Shown here: positions 1 to 9,265 of the stretch, one piece after another | How the letters are laid out: each line of letters opens with the position of its first letter | Position numbering within the stretch: the stretch's first letter is position 1 | NCBI RefSeq assembly: GCF_014467075.1 | Contig: NZ_AP023027.1 | Location: 829,001-893,000, forward strand | DNA length: 64,000 bases | DNA from: Anaerostipes caccae L1-92 | Lineage (GTDB): Bacteria; Bacillota; Clostridia; Lachnospirales; Lachnospiraceae | Direction: 5' to 3' | Notes under the pieces: model-generated | Database searches by the model: none | Told to the model about the DNA's origin: nothing | Seen by the model: only the letters and a program-made list of their open reading frames with translations | Made by a program: the position numbers and the translations under genes

Positions 1-1142
1 TCCTGTACCGAGGCTATGATATTATTGACCTCACAAGAAATTTTGTACAAAACCGCAGGTTTGGCTTTGAGGAGACTGCGTATCTTCTGCTGTTCGGGGA
101 ACTTCCAAACGAAACGAAACTGGCAGAATTTAAAGACGTCCTTTCACTCTGCAGGACACTTCCAAGGAACTTTACCCGAGACGTTATTATGAAAGCGGCC
201 AACGCAGACATCATGAACTCTCTGACAAAGAGTGTGCTGAATCTGGCGTCCTATGACCCGAAGGCAGCCGATATCTCCATGCCGAATGTTCTCCGGCAGA
301 GCCTGATGCTGATCAGTGTATTTCCGATGCTGGCAGTCTACGGCTACCATGCATATAATCATTATGTAAAGCAGGAGAGTTTTTATATCCACCGTCCGGA
401 CGAAAAACTTTCTGCGGCTGAGAATATTTTGCGGATGCTCCGTCCGGACATGAAGTATACAGAACTGGAAGCCAAGGTACTTGACATCGCACTTGTGCTG
501 CATATGGAGCACGGAGGAGGAAATAACTCCGCATTTACGACCCATGTGGTCACATCCGCCGGGTCTGATACATATTCAGTCATCGCAGCAGCCTTATCTT
601 CTTTGAAAGGGCCCAAACACGGCGGCGCCAATATTAAAGTCGTCCAGATGATGCAGGATCTCAGGAAAAGTGTAAAGGACGTCAAAGACGAAGATGAGGT
701 GAAGGCATATTTGCTGAAGCTGCTGAACAGAGAGGCCTTTGATAAAAAGGGCCTGATCTACGGCATGGGACATGCGGTGTATTCAATCTCCGATCCAAGA
801 GCGCTGATTTTTAAGAGCTTTGTGGAGAAACTTGCGAAAGAAAAGGGCCGGGATGATGATTTCGCACTTTATTCATCAGTGGAAAAACTGGCAACCCAGG
901 CCATTGCGGAGGAGCGGAAGATCTACAAAGGCGTCAGCGCCAACGTAGACTTTTACAGCGGATTTGTTTACAGCATGCTGGATATTCCGCTGGAATTGTT
1001 CACACCGATCTTTGCCATGGCGAGGATCGTCGGCTGGAGCGCCCACAGGCTGGAGGAGCTTACCAACGTGGATAAGATCATACGTCCTGCCTATAAGAGT
1101 GTGGCAGAAGAAAAGAAGTATATTCCCATGGAAGAACGCTGA
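1..1142 (+). CDS. gltA: Citrate synthase (5' partial)
   Basis: Type II-like citrate synthase, condensing acetyl-CoA with oxaloacetate in the cytoplasm; in such anaerobes this usually feeds 2-oxoglutarate and glutamate synthesis. The reading frame is open from base 3 with family sequence (LYRGYDIIDL, RRFGFEETAYLLLFGELP) upstream of the first internal ATG at 189, so the gene starts outside the window. Visible motifs are HGGGNNSAFT (substrate-binding His region), KGPKHGGAN, the active-site stretch GMGHAVYSISDPRA, and the NVDFYSGFVY region carrying the catalytic Asp. The C-terminus is complete and ends 8 bases before a convergent MATE gene. A 2-methylcitrate synthase activity cannot be excluded. 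Confidence 0.93.
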   Translation, partial: LYRGYDIIDLTRNFVQNRRFGFEETAYLLLFGELPNETKLAEFKDVLSLCRTLPRNFTRDVIMKAANADIMNSLTKSVLNLASYDPKAADISMPNVLRQSLMLISVFPMLAVYGYHAYNHYVKQESFYIHRPDEKLSAAENILRMLRPDMKYTELEAKVLDIALVLHMEHGGGNNSAFTTHVVTSAGSDTYSVIAAALSSLKGPKHGGANIKVVQMMQDLRKSVKDVKDEDEVKAYLLKLLNREAFDKKGLIYGMGHAVYSISDPRALIFKSFVEKLAKEKGRDDDFALYSSVEKLATQAIAEERKIYKGVSANVDFYSGFVYSMLDIPLELFTPIFAMARIVGWSAHRLEELTNVDKIIRPAYKSVAEEKKYIPMEER

Positions 1143-1150
1143 TCTTAATC

Positions 1151-2566
1151 TCAGCGGAGAACGGCTGCTGCCGTCTCAGAAGAATCCTGTGAAGTTTCCA
1201 GCTTCTGCATCTGAATAAATTCATGACGGCCAAGGAAAAAGGCGGTGACGGCGGCAATCCCGTCCGCGATGGGGCCCGCATACATGACTCCGTCGATTCC
1301 CAAAAATATAGGGAGCAGCAGGATCAGAGGGAGCAAAAACAGTATCTGCCTGGTGAGGGATAAGAAAATCCCTTTCCAGGCTTTTCCTATGGAACTGAAA
1401 AAGTTGGACACAATAGGCTGGAGTCCGTTTATAAAAACCATAAAAAGATAAATGCGGAAATAGCGCTCGGCAAAGTGAAAATAGGCCGCGCTTCCCTCCC
1501 CGAAAATACTGACGATCTGTCTCGGAATCAGCTGAAAACAGATAAATGCGGCGGAGAAGATAGCGGTAACGGTTATGATCTCTTTTTTCAGGGTGTCACG
1601 GACCCTTCCATACAGCTGTGCGCCGTAGTTGAAGCCTAGGATAGGCTGACATCCCTGGGCGATGCCGATGGCAAATGCCATGACAAAAGCGTTGACCTTG
1701 ATGATCACACCCGCACACGCAAGGGGGATATCACTTCCGTAGGAGGACAGGGCACCGTAGTATGCCAGGGTGTTGTTTAAAGCGATCTGCACGGCCATCA
1801 TGGCAATCTGGTTGAAGAAGCTGGCGATGCCGATGGACACAATGGCCTTTAGATTGTCCGCCTTGATCTTCAGGCAGTCTTTTGTGAGCTTCATGGTACG
1901 GAACCTTGTGAGATAGACAGCGGCCATGACACAGGAGACGATCTGGCCGATGACGGTAGCAGCGGCTCCGCCGGCGATGCCCCAATGGAATCCAAAGATA
2001 AACAGAGGGTCCAGGCAGGTGTTGATGACGGCTCCGGTCACCATGACGACCATGGAATATCTGGGGCTGCCGTCAGACCGGATCAGATTGCAGAATCCGT
2101 TGGTGGCGATCAGAAAAGGAAATCCCAGTGCGGTGATCCTCGTGTAGGTCAGGGCATAGGGAAATACCTGTTTCGTGGAACCGAAGGCGATCAGGATCGG
2201 TTTCAGGAACAGCAGGGAAAAAATACTTAAGGCAAGGCCCGAGAGGATCAGGAGAGAGATCGAGGTGCCTGCAAAGCTTTTTGCTTTTTCGTTTTCTCCT
2301 CTTCCCATATTTAAGTTAAAATTGGAGGCACCGCCGATTCCGATGAGCAGTGAAAGGGCGATGCATATATTGACGAAGGGAAACGCCACGTTGGTTGCCG
2401 CATTGCCGAGCATGCCGACTCCCTGGCCGATGAAGATCTGGTCTACAATATTGTAGAGGGAGCTCACCAGCATGGCGATCACGCTCGGTACGGAATATTT
2501 GGCAATGAGCCGGCCGGTGCTCTCAAAGGCCAGCGGATTGTCCCTGACTGACTGCTGCTGTTCCAT
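1151..2566 (-). CDS. MATE family efflux transporter
   Basis: 471-residue multidrug and toxic compound extrusion protein. It is almost entirely hydrophobic with about 12 predicted membrane helices. The N-terminal pattern (RLIAKYSVPSVIAMLVSSLYNIVDQIFIG) and the repeated second half (GIAQGCQPILGFNYGA) are typical of Clostridial MATE exporters. It presumably exports cationic drugs or metabolites using a Na+ or H+ gradient. It lies 18 bases downstream of a MarR-type regulator on the same strand and is almost certainly co-transcribed with and controlled by it. The substrate is unknown. Confidence 0.93.
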   Translation of the reverse strand: MEQQQSVRDNPLAFESTGRLIAKYSVPSVIAMLVSSLYNIVDQIFIGQGVGMLGNAATNVAFPFVNICIALSLLIGIGGASNFNLNMGRGENEKAKSFAGTSISLLILSGLALSIFSLLFLKPILIAFGSTKQVFPYALTYTRITALGFPFLIATNGFCNLIRSDGSPRYSMVVMVTGAVINTCLDPLFIFGFHWGIAGGAAATVIGQIVSCVMAAVYLTRFRTMKLTKDCLKIKADNLKAIVSIGIASFFNQIAMMAVQIALNNTLAYYGALSSYGSDIPLACAGVIIKVNAFVMAFAIGIAQGCQPILGFNYGAQLYGRVRDTLKKEIITVTAIFSAAFICFQLIPRQIVSIFGEGSAAYFHFAERYFRIYLFMVFINGLQPIVSNFFSSIGKAWKGIFLSLTRQILFLLPLILLLPIFLGIDGVMYAGPIADGIAAVTAFFLGRHEFIQMQKLETSQDSSETAAAVLR

Positions 2567-2584
2567 AATTCATATCTCTCTTTC

Positions 2585-3013
2585 TTATCTATGATATACA
2601 AAATCTAACATATGGTTTCCGGCCCGTGTGAGGAATTCCAGAAACAGATGTTTTTCTTCGTCGGTGAAATCTTCAAGAATCTTTGAGTTCCAGCGCTTCA
2701 GGGCGTCTTTGATGACCGGGCATACGTCTTTTGCTCTTTGGGTCGGATAGATGTTGTAGCAGCGTCTGTTGTCTCTGTTCTGTACCCGGACAATATAATT
2801 TTCCTTTTCCAGGTGGGCAAGAGCTCTCGTCACGTTGCTGGCATTGACGTTGAACGCGGTCAGCAGGTCTTCCTGGGCAATGCCCGGATCTTCGCAGATT
2901 TTTAAGATATAAATGTGCTGGCTGCTGTTAAACCCCAGATTTTTGAATTCTTTATCCAGCTGCATTTTGGTAAAGCGGGATATGGTTGATATCCATTTTA
3001 AAAAGCCTTTCAC
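2585..3013 (-). CDS. MarR family transcriptional regulator
   Basis: 142-residue winged-helix regulator of the MarR family. Visible are the N-terminal dimer helix, the recognition region (EDLLTAFNVNASNVTRALAHLEKENYIVR), and the wing (NRDNRRCYNIYPT, with the family's D-x-R-R-like pattern). It is first in a two-gene operon with the MATE exporter. A sigma-A promoter and a 12-bp palindrome directly upstream suggest autorepression relieved by a ligand. The ligand is not predictable. Confidence 0.93.
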   Translation of the reverse strand: MKGFLKWISTISRFTKMQLDKEFKNLGFNSSQHIYILKICEDPGIAQEDLLTAFNVNASNVTRALAHLEKENYIVRVQNRDNRRCYNIYPTQRAKDVCPVIKDALKRWNSKILEDFTDEEKHLFLEFLTRAGNHMLDFVYHR

Positions 3014-3034
3014 TGATCTACTCCTTTATAACAG

Positions 3035-3046
3035 TTGCGTGCGCAA
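3035..3046. promoter_or_regulatory. Candidate MarR operator palindrome
   Basis: TTGCGTGCGCAA is an inverted repeat (TTGCG-TG-CGCAA) lying just downstream of the predicted marR transcription start and 22 bases before its start codon. Position and symmetry fit autorepression by the adjacent MarR protein; binding is inferred, not seen. Confidence 0.55.
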
Positions 3047-3060
3047 TAAATGATAACTTT

Positions 3061-3089
3061 ATGATACCGCTGGAAAAAAAGATTGTCAA
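3061..3089 (-). promoter_or_regulatory. Sigma-A promoter of marR-MATE operon
   Basis: On the minus strand: TTGACA (3089-3084), a 17-base spacer, then TATCAT (3066-3061). Start of transcription would fall near 3054, upstream of the MarR start codon at 3013. Confidence 0.75.
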
Positions 3090-3179
3090 GGCGTATGATA
3101 ATCGTAAGGATGATGTATCAGGCAAAGAATTTCGGGAAAAATCAATGTAAGATGAAGAAAGAGAAAGAAGGATGTTTAA

Positions 3180-4316
3180 ATGGAAAAGTTTATTTGTATC
3201 CCGGATTCTTTTCAGGGGACGGCAACTTCCCTCGAAGTGTGCCGGATCATGAGCAGAAAAATTTCAGAGATATATCCGGACAGTGAGGTGATTGCCATCC
3301 CTGCGGCAGACGGAGGGGAGGGCAGTGTGGATGTGTTTTTGAAGGTTTTTGGCGGAGAGAAGGTCCGGATTGAGGTAAAAGATCCATATTTTCATGACAT
3401 CAGCGCTTCCTATGGTTTGGTGGACAACGGCAGAGTGGCTGTGATCGAGATGGCTTCCTGCGCGGGAATTCCTATGGCGGGAAAGACGAAGAATCCGGAG
3501 ATCACCACGACATACGGAGTGGGACAGCTGATTCTCTCTGCCGCCCAGAGGGGAGCCGAGATCATCATCGTCGGACTGGGGGACTCGTGTACGAACGACG
3601 GGGGATGCGGCATGGCTTCCGCACTGGGCGTTCAGTTTTTTGACAGAGAACAGCAGACGTTTATCCCAAACGGAGGGACGCTGATGGATATCCGCTATAT
3701 TGACAAATCAGGGCTCGCAAAAGAGCTATCAGGGGTGGAAATCATCACGATGTGTGATATGAACAGCCCTCTCTATGGACTTCGGGGAGCGGCCCATGTC
3801 TGTGCGCCCCAAAAGGGAGCAGACTCGGAACAGGTGGCACATTTGGACCAGGGACTGATCCACCTGTGTACAAGGATCAGAGAAGATATCAACCTGGATG
3901 TGTCGGAAATTCCGGGGGCAGGAGCGGCAGGAGGCATGGGAGCAGGCATGGCCGCATTTCTGGGATCGAAACTTAATATGGGAATTGAGGTTGTTCTTGA
4001 CATGGTGCATTTCAACGATATCGCCCGGGGCGCAAAGCTCATCCTGACCGGAGAAGGCAGGCTTGACGGGGAAAGCCTCTGCGGAAAAGTTGTGGACGGA
4101 GTAGCCGGGAGAGCCAGGGCCCTGGGGATACCGTCGGCGGCTGTGGTCGGAGGCGTCGGAGAAGGAATTGACGGAATCTATGAAAAAGGGCTTTCGGCCG
4201 TCTTTCCCATCAATCAAAAACCTCAGGATTTTTCAGAGAGCCGTTTCTATACGGAAGAAAACATCGCGTTTGCGGTGGAAAATATCCTTCGTCTTGTCAG
4301 GGCTTTAGAAAAATAG
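3180..4316 (+). CDS. Glycerate kinase (GlxK/GarK family)
   Basis: 378-residue glycerate kinase of the PF02595 type, phosphorylating glycerate to a phosphoglycerate in the cytoplasm. Family signatures are IPDSFQGTATSLEVCRIM at the N-terminus, PAADGGEGSVD, the central GLGDSCTNDGGCGM glycine-rich motif, GAGAAGGMGAG and GEGRLDGESLCGK. Length is normal. The start at 3180 is preceded by an AAGGA-type ribosome site. The next gene begins 11 bases downstream, so the two likely share a transcript. Whether the product is 2- or 3-phosphoglycerate cannot be told from sequence. Confidence 0.93.
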   Translation: MEKFICIPDSFQGTATSLEVCRIMSRKISEIYPDSEVIAIPAADGGEGSVDVFLKVFGGEKVRIEVKDPYFHDISASYGLVDNGRVAVIEMASCAGIPMAGKTKNPEITTTYGVGQLILSAAQRGAEIIIVGLGDSCTNDGGCGMASALGVQFFDREQQTFIPNGGTLMDIRYIDKSGLAKELSGVEIITMCDMNSPLYGLRGAAHVCAPQKGADSEQVAHLDQGLIHLCTRIREDINLDVSEIPGAGAAGGMGAGMAAFLGSKLNMGIEVVLDMVHFNDIARGAKLILTGEGRLDGESLCGKVVDGVAGRARALGIPSAAVVGGVGEGIDGIYEKGLSAVFPINQKPQDFSESRFYTEENIAFAVENILRLVRALEK

Positions 4317-4327
4317 GGAGGAGAGTT

Positions 4328-4987
4328 ATGTTTGTCCAGTTAAACAGCATCAAGATGTATTATAAACGATATGGCAGCGGAAGGCCGCTGATTCTGCTGC
4401 ACGGCAATGGGGAAGACCACACGATTTTCAGGGAGGTCATAAAACCGCTGTCCAAAAATTTTACGCTTTATCTGCCGGATGCCAGAGGACATGGGAGAAG
4501 CTCGGGCACAGAGGAGTTTCACTATGTGGACATGGCATCCGATATGCTTCAGTTTATCAAAAAGCTCAGGATTGAAAGTCCGGCTTTTTACGGCTTCAGT
4601 GACGGAGGGATCGTGGGGCTTCTGCTGGCATCCAGAAGGCCGGGACTCTTGTCTCATCTGATTATAAGCGGAGCCAATATCAATCCCGGAGGCCTGAAAG
4701 CAGAGCTCAGGATTCCGCTGAAGATTTCTTATTTTTGGTCCCGGGACCCGAAGGTGAAGCTGATGCTTACAGAACCCCATATTTCCAGAAGTCAGCTGAG
4801 GGCCATAAGGGCAAAAACTCTCGTCCTTGCCGGAGGCAGGGATCTGGTCAAAGAGAGCCAGACGAGAGAGATCGCCAGGCTGATTCCAAGAGCCAGATTA
4901 AGGATCTTAAAGGGGGAGAGCCATGAGAGCTATGTGGTTCATAATAAAACGCTGGCAGAGATTATCGAACACGAACTTCTGCGTTAG
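4328..4987 (+). CDS. Alpha/beta hydrolase
   Basis: 219-residue alpha/beta-hydrolase fold protein. Visible are the oxyanion region LLHGNGED near residue 25, DARGHGRS (about residues 56-63), the nucleophile elbow GFSDGG (Ser near residue 95), the late-acid region VLAGGRDLV, and the catalytic His in GESHESYV. It is slightly short for the family but all triad positions are present. It follows the glycerate kinase gene by 11 bases with a GGAGG site, suggesting an operon. The substrate is unknown; an esterase or lipase-like role is only a family guess. Confidence 0.88.
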   Translation: MFVQLNSIKMYYKRYGSGRPLILLHGNGEDHTIFREVIKPLSKNFTLYLPDARGHGRSSGTEEFHYVDMASDMLQFIKKLRIESPAFYGFSDGGIVGLLLASRRPGLLSHLIISGANINPGGLKAELRIPLKISYFWSRDPKVKLMLTEPHISRSQLRAIRAKTLVLAGGRDLVKESQTREIARLIPRARLRILKGESHESYVVHNKTLAEIIEHELLR

Positions 4988-5008
4988 TAATTTGTCACCG
5001 CAAAGGTC

Positions 5009-5037
5009 TTGCAAAGAAGAATCGGCGGGCATATACT
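5009..5037 (+). promoter_or_regulatory. Promoter of hom
   Basis: TTGCAA (5009-5014), 17-base spacer, TATACT (5032-5037), followed about 55 bases later by the homoserine dehydrogenase start. Confidence 0.6.
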
Positions 5038-5093
5038 AAAGGAACTAAATTTGATCTTCTGATATGAAAAATCCAAAGGAAAGAGGTATAAAT

Positions 5094-6380
5094 ATGAAAG
5101 ATTTAAAGACGCTGAAAATCGGCCTTTTGAGGTCCGGGACTGTGGGAACCGGAGTTTACAAGCTGGTGGAGAGTCAGAAGGAAGAGATGCCCCATAAAAT
5201 CGGAGCGAATCTATCAGTGGCAAAGATCCTTGTGAGAGATAAGACAAAAAAGAGGGACGGAATCGACCAGAGCCTGCTCACAGACCGTTTTGAAGATATC
5301 ATAGAGAATGAGGACATCCAGATCGTCGTGGAAGTGATGGGAGGAATCGAGCCTGCCAGAACCTACATAAATGCTGCTCTGAGAGCAGGAAAGCACGTAG
5401 TTACCGCCAACAAGGATCTGATCGCGGAGCATGGAAAGGAACTTTTGGACGAGGCTTCCGCCAATGGATGTGACCTGCTGTTTGAGGCGGCGGTGGCCGG
5501 TGGGATTCCGATCCTCCGCCCGTTAAAGCAGTGCCTGGCGGGGAACCATCTGTCCGAAGTCATGGGGATCGTAAACGGCACCACAAACTTTATCCTCTCC
5601 AAGATGACACAGGAGGGAATGGAATTTTCGGATGCTCTTATGCTTGCCACGGAACTTGGTTATGCGGAGGCAGATCCCACAGCGGATATCGAAGGGTACG
5701 ATGCGGGGCGGAAAGTTGCCATCATGGCCTCCATCGCATTTAATTCCAGAGTCACTTTTTCAGATGTTTATACGGAAGGGATTACAAAGATTACGTCCAG
5801 AGATATCGCCTACGCTAAAGAGATGGGCTGTACCATCAAGCTTTTGGGCGTGGCGAAAAACACGCCGGAAGGCATCGAAGTGCGTGTCCACCCGATGCTG
5901 ATTCCAAGCGGCCATCCGCTGGCAAAGGTGGATGACTCCTTCAATGCGGTGTTTGTCCACGGAGACGCCGTAGATGATGCCATGTTCTATGGAAGAGGTG
6001 CGGGAGAACTGCCGACAGCCAGCGCCATCATGGGCGACGTGATCGACGTGGCGAGAAATATCCAGTTTGACTGCTGCGGAAGGATCAGCTGCACTTGTTA
6101 TAAGGATCTGCCGATCAAGAAGATCAATGAAATCGAGAGCAGATATTTTCTGAGGCTTAAAGTCGAGGACAGGGCAGGAGTGCTTGCAAAGATCGCGGAT
6201 ACACTGGGCAGATATAATGTCAGCATCTCCCAGGTGATCCAGAAAGACAGCAGGGAAGGAACAGCTGAGCTGGTTGTCATTACCGCAAAAGTAAAAGAGC
6301 AGAACTTCTCTGACGCGCTGGCGACCATCGCCGAGATGCAGACGACAAAGAAAGTTTCCAGCGTCATCCGGGTATATTAA
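5094..6380 (+). CDS. hom: Homoserine dehydrogenase
   Basis: NAD(P)-dependent homoserine dehydrogenase of the aspartate pathway, making homoserine for threonine and methionine. The start at 5094 is preferred over 5064 because GGAAAGAGG sits just before it; the product is then 428 residues. Domains in order: N-terminal Rossmann fold (GLLRSGTVGTGV), central catalytic part with VTANKDLIAEHG, GIVNGTTNFILSKM and ADPTADIEGYDAGRK, and a C-terminal ACT domain (from about residue 345, RLKVEDRAGVLAKIA) as in threonine-sensitive enzymes. It has its own promoter and ends overlapping the stop of the convergent EamA gene by four bases. Confidence 0.95.
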   Translation: MKDLKTLKIGLLRSGTVGTGVYKLVESQKEEMPHKIGANLSVAKILVRDKTKKRDGIDQSLLTDRFEDIIENEDIQIVVEVMGGIEPARTYINAALRAGKHVVTANKDLIAEHGKELLDEASANGCDLLFEAAVAGGIPILRPLKQCLAGNHLSEVMGIVNGTTNFILSKMTQEGMEFSDALMLATELGYAEADPTADIEGYDAGRKVAIMASIAFNSRVTFSDVYTEGITKITSRDIAYAKEMGCTIKLLGVAKNTPEGIEVRVHPMLIPSGHPLAKVDDSFNAVFVHGDAVDDAMFYGRGAGELPTASAIMGDVIDVARNIQFDCCGRISCTCYKDLPIKKINEIESRYFLRLKVEDRAGVLAKIADTLGRYNVSISQVIQKDSREGTAELVVITAKVKEQNFSDALATIAEMQTTKKVSSVIRVY

Positions 6381-7282
6381 GTATCCGCGGATGTCTGTCC
6401 GGCTTCTCTGGATTCAGCCCTGGAGTAAAGAAGCACGCCTCCTATCGTGATGAGTCCGCCAAGGATCTGAAGGACAGCGGGAAGTTCCTGAAATAAAAAG
6501 ACTGCAAATACAGATGCCACCACAGGTTCGCACAGCTTGGAGGCCGATACAAAGGCCGGTGAGAAAAATTTCAGGCACCAGCTGAAGATGCTGTGGCCTA
6601 ATAAAGTGGAAAAAATACTTAACAAAAGCCCGACGACTGCCGGGCTTTTTCCATGCCCGAAAAGTGAATTTCCCTGGACCAGCAAAGCAAATACCAGAGA
6701 TATGGAGCAGAATCCGTATACGATATATGTATAGCTCACTGTGGACATCTCCGTCCGGGCGATCCGTCCGATCAGCGTATATACCGCCACAAAGACAGCG
6801 GCGGCCAGGGCCAGCATGTCTCCGTACAGGCTGCCGTGGGAACCGGCAGAGTCGGAAAATGCGATCAGGATGCTTCCGGCCAGAGTGATGACAATGCTTA
6901 TGAGTGCAGTTCGGGACAGATGCCCCTTCATAAAAATGGTGAAGCCAAGGGCGACCCAGATGACTTCCGTACAAACGATGGCCGTGGAGCTTGCGACGGT
7001 GGTGTGGGAGAGGGATTCAAACCAGAAGGTAAAATGCAGGGCCAGAAAAATACCGCTGACCGCACAGAGACAGACGGTTTTCCGGTCGGTCTGTCTGAGC
7101 TCGGCAAGATATCTTTTCTTTCCAAGAACAACCGGCGTCATCAGGAGCACCGTCCACAAAAGGCGGTATGCCGCAGTCACCGAAGAAGGGGCCGCAGAAT
7201 ATTTGACAAAAATTGCCGAAAGGGATATCCCTATGATTCCGATGACGATCATAGCCATTGGATGTTTTTCTAATAATTTCAT
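6377..7282 (-). CDS. EamA/DMT superfamily transporter
   Basis: 301-residue drug/metabolite transporter with two EamA repeats of five helices each. The first runs from KHPMAMIVIGIIGISLSAIFVKYSA and the second begins near residue 150 (GSLYGDMLALAAAVFVAVYTLIGR). Such proteins export amino acids or other small metabolites across the cytoplasmic membrane; its substrate is unknown. It is transcribed divergently from the kdp operon and convergently with hom, whose stop codon overlaps its own (shared TTAA). Confidence 0.9.
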   Translation of the reverse strand: MKLLEKHPMAMIVIGIIGISLSAIFVKYSAAPSSVTAAYRLLWTVLLMTPVVLGKKRYLAELRQTDRKTVCLCAVSGIFLALHFTFWFESLSHTTVASSTAIVCTEVIWVALGFTIFMKGHLSRTALISIVITLAGSILIAFSDSAGSHGSLYGDMLALAAAVFVAVYTLIGRIARTEMSTVSYTYIVYGFCSISLVFALLVQGNSLFGHGKSPAVVGLLLSIFSTLLGHSIFSWCLKFFSPAFVSASKLCEPVVASVFAVFLFQELPAVLQILGGLITIGGVLLYSRAESREAGQTSADT

Positions 7283-7329
7283 AACAACTCTCTTTTCTAT
7301 CGTAATTATAAATCTTAGTATACCATATC

Positions 7330-7379
7330 TTTACACAATTTTAATGCCCTTCCCCTCTACCTTAACACTAATTTTATTT
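7330..7379 (+). promoter_or_regulatory. Candidate KdpE-type direct repeats before kdpF
   Basis: Two related AT-rich boxes, TTTACACAATTTTAAT (7330-7345) and CTTAACACTAATTTTATTT (7361-7379), are about three helical turns apart (32 bases) in the 139-base gap between the divergent EamA gene and kdpF. Direct repeats are the usual target of OmpR-family regulators such as KdpE. I see no convincing -35/-10 pair here, which would suit an activated promoter. Confidence 0.35.
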
Positions 7380-7421
7380 ACTCTGTGATAAGCTGTTAAA
7401 TCATAAAGGAGGATATGAAGA

Positions 7422-7511
7422 ATGAATACAGTTATTTGTCTGATTGGTGTCACAGCGCTGGCACTGCTTGTCTATTTAGTCATCGTCTTGCTGAAAGGAG
7501 AGAATATGTAA
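7422..7511 (+). CDS. kdpF: KdpF small subunit
   Basis: A 29-residue single-helix membrane peptide ([20 protein letters not shown] followed by IVLLKGENM). KdpF is the small stabilising subunit of the K+-transporting Kdp ATPase. The ATG at 7422 is 9 bases after a strong AAAGGAGG site (7405-7412). Its TAA stop overlaps the kdpA ATG as TAATG, so translation of the two is likely coupled. An open frame starting at 7415 and running into kdpA is a different frame over the same bases and is not the gene. Confidence 0.88.
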   Translation: MNTVICLIGVTALALLVYLVIVLLKGENM

Positions 7512-9241
7512 TGGGAACGATATTGCAGTATGTACTTTATCTCGTCATCCTGGCGGCACTTGCCATTCCGCTTGGAAAATACATCGGTAAGATCATGGAT
7601 GGAGAAAAAGTGTTTTTATCAAGGCTTCTTCGTCCTGTGGAGCATGGCATCTATAAGATCATGCACGTAAAGGAAGAGGAAGAGATGGGATGGAAACGGT
7701 ACGCGGGAAGCGTATTCATGTTCAGCATCACGGCACTGATCGTGCTGATGCTGATCCACATGTTCCAGGGAGTCCTTCCGTGGAATCCTCAGGGGCAAAA
7801 AGGAATTTCATGGGATCTGGCATTCAACAATGCAGTCAGTTTTGTGACGAACACCAACTGGCAGGCGTACAGCGGTGAATCCGCGCTGAGTTATTTCACT
7901 CAGGCCATGGGGCTTACGGTGCAGAATTTTTTGTCCGCAGCGGTTGGAATCGCAGTTCTATTTGCGCTGATTCGGGGATTTATTAAAGTAAAATCCAAGG
8001 GTCTCGGGAACTTCTGGGTGGATCTCACGAGGATTACACTTTACCTTTTGATTCCTCTGTGCATTGTATCTTCCCTGGTCCTCGTATCTCAGGGTGTTGT
8101 GCAGAACTTCAGCGCTTATGAGACCGTGGATCTGGTAGAACCGATCACAATGGAAGACGGCACCGAGGTGACACAGCAGATCGTGCCCCAGGGTCCGGCA
8201 GCCAGCCAGATTGCCATCAAACAGGCGGGAACAAACGGAGGAGGATTCTTCGGAGTCAATTCAGCACATCCGCTTGAAAATCCCACGGCACTGTCCAACA
8301 TGGTGGAAATGATTTCTCTTCTTCTGATTCCGGCAGCACTGTGTTTTACATTCGGAAGACAGGTAAAAAATAAAAAACAAGGCTTTGCCATATTTATGGC
8401 TATGTTCCTTATGCTTGCGGTATCTCTCGGAGTTGTCGGATATAACGAACAGAAAGGAACCCCTCAGCTGGCAAATGAGCAGACGGTTGATCTGAGTACA
8501 GACAATCAGCCGGGCGGAAATATGGAGGGCAAAGAGTCGAGATTCGGAATTGCCGCATCGGCCACATGGGCTGCATTTACGACAGCGGCATCCAACGGCT
8601 CCGTAAACTCCATGCACGACAGCTATACACCGATCGGAGGTATGGTGCCGATGCTTCTGATGCAGCTCGGTGAGGTAGTGTTCGGAGGTACCGGATGCGG
8701 ACTCTATGGAATGCTGGGATTTGCGATCCTCACGGTATTTATCGCAGGGCTCATGGTCGGGCGGACGCCGGAATTTCTCGGAAAGAAGATCGAGCCTTAT
8801 GAAATGAAAATGGCAGTGTTAGTCTGCCTTGCCACACCGGTTGCAATTCTTGTAGGAAGCGGTATCGCGGCGCTGCTGCCTCAGGTGGCGGACAGTCTCA
8901 ATAACCCTGGAGCCCATGGCTTTTCTGAGATCCTGTATGCCTACTCATCTGCCGGAGGAAACAACGGTTCCGCATTTGCCGGCTTCGGAGCAGATACGGT
9001 ATTTTTAAATGTAAGCCTGGGACTGGTCATGCTGTTTGTAAGATTTCTTCCAATATTTGCAGTCCTTGCGATTGCAGGAAGCCTCGCTCAAAAGAAAAAG
9101 GTCGCACAGACGGCGGGAACGCTTTCAACGACAAACGCCATGTTTGTATTTTTGCTCATTCTGGTTGTATTGATCGTCGGAGCACTAAGTTTCTTCCCGG
9201 CACTCTCATTAGGACCGATTGCAGAATTTTTTCAGATGTAG
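7511..9241 (+). CDS. kdpA: Potassium-transporting ATPase subunit KdpA
   Basis: 576-residue membrane channel-like subunit that binds and conducts K+ in the KdpFABC pump. About ten membrane helices are visible. Selectivity-filter-like loops appear as [44 protein letters not shown] and [11 protein letters not shown]. The start at 7511 is chosen because AAAGGAG lies 10 bases upstream and KdpA proteins begin close to this hydrophobic segment; an in-frame start 96 bases earlier would run through kdpF. Length matches the family. Confidence 0.96.
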   Translation: MGTILQYVLYLVILAALAIPLGKYIGKIMDGEKVFLSRLLRPVEHGIYKIMHVKEEEEMGWKRYAGSVFMFSITALIVLMLIHMFQGVLPWNPQGQKGISWDLAFNNAVSFVTNTNWQAYSGESALSYFTQAMGLTVQNFLSAAVGIAVLFALIRGFIKVKSKGLGNFWVDLTRITLYLLIPLCIVSSLVLVSQGVVQNFSAYETVDLVEPITMEDGTEVTQQIVPQGPAASQIAIKQAGTNGGGFFGVNSAHPLENPTALSNMVEMISLLLIPAALCFTFGRQVKNKKQGFAIFMAMFLMLAVSLGVVGYNEQKGTPQLANEQTVDLSTDNQPGGNMEGKESRFGIAASATWAAFTTAASNGSVNSMHDSYTPIGGMVPMLLMQLGEVVFGGTGCGLYGMLGFAILTVFIAGLMVGRTPEFLGKKIEPYEMKMAVLVCLATPVAILVGSGIAALLPQVADSLNNPGAHGFSEILYAYSSAGGNNGSAFAGFGADTVFLNVSLGLVMLFVRFLPIFAVLAIAGSLAQKKKVAQTAGTLSTTNAMFVFLLILVVLIVGALSFFPALSLGPIAEFFQM

Positions 9242-9265
9242 AATTTAGGATAGGTGGTTAAGAAT

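Noticed and set aside
6741..7388. Long antisense open frames over the EamA gene
   Set aside because: Low-complexity shadows of a membrane gene with no ribosome site; the opposite strand encodes a clear transporter.
7283..7421. Possible c-di-AMP (ydaO) riboswitch before kdp
   Set aside because: The gap is 139 bases, AT-rich and lacks the ydaO core motifs or a terminator; regulation is more likely by KdpE.
7415..7510. N-terminal extension of kdpA
   Set aside because: ATG 7415 is only 2 bases from AAAGGAGG, and the frame overlaps the genuine kdpF reading frame; KdpA families start at 7511.
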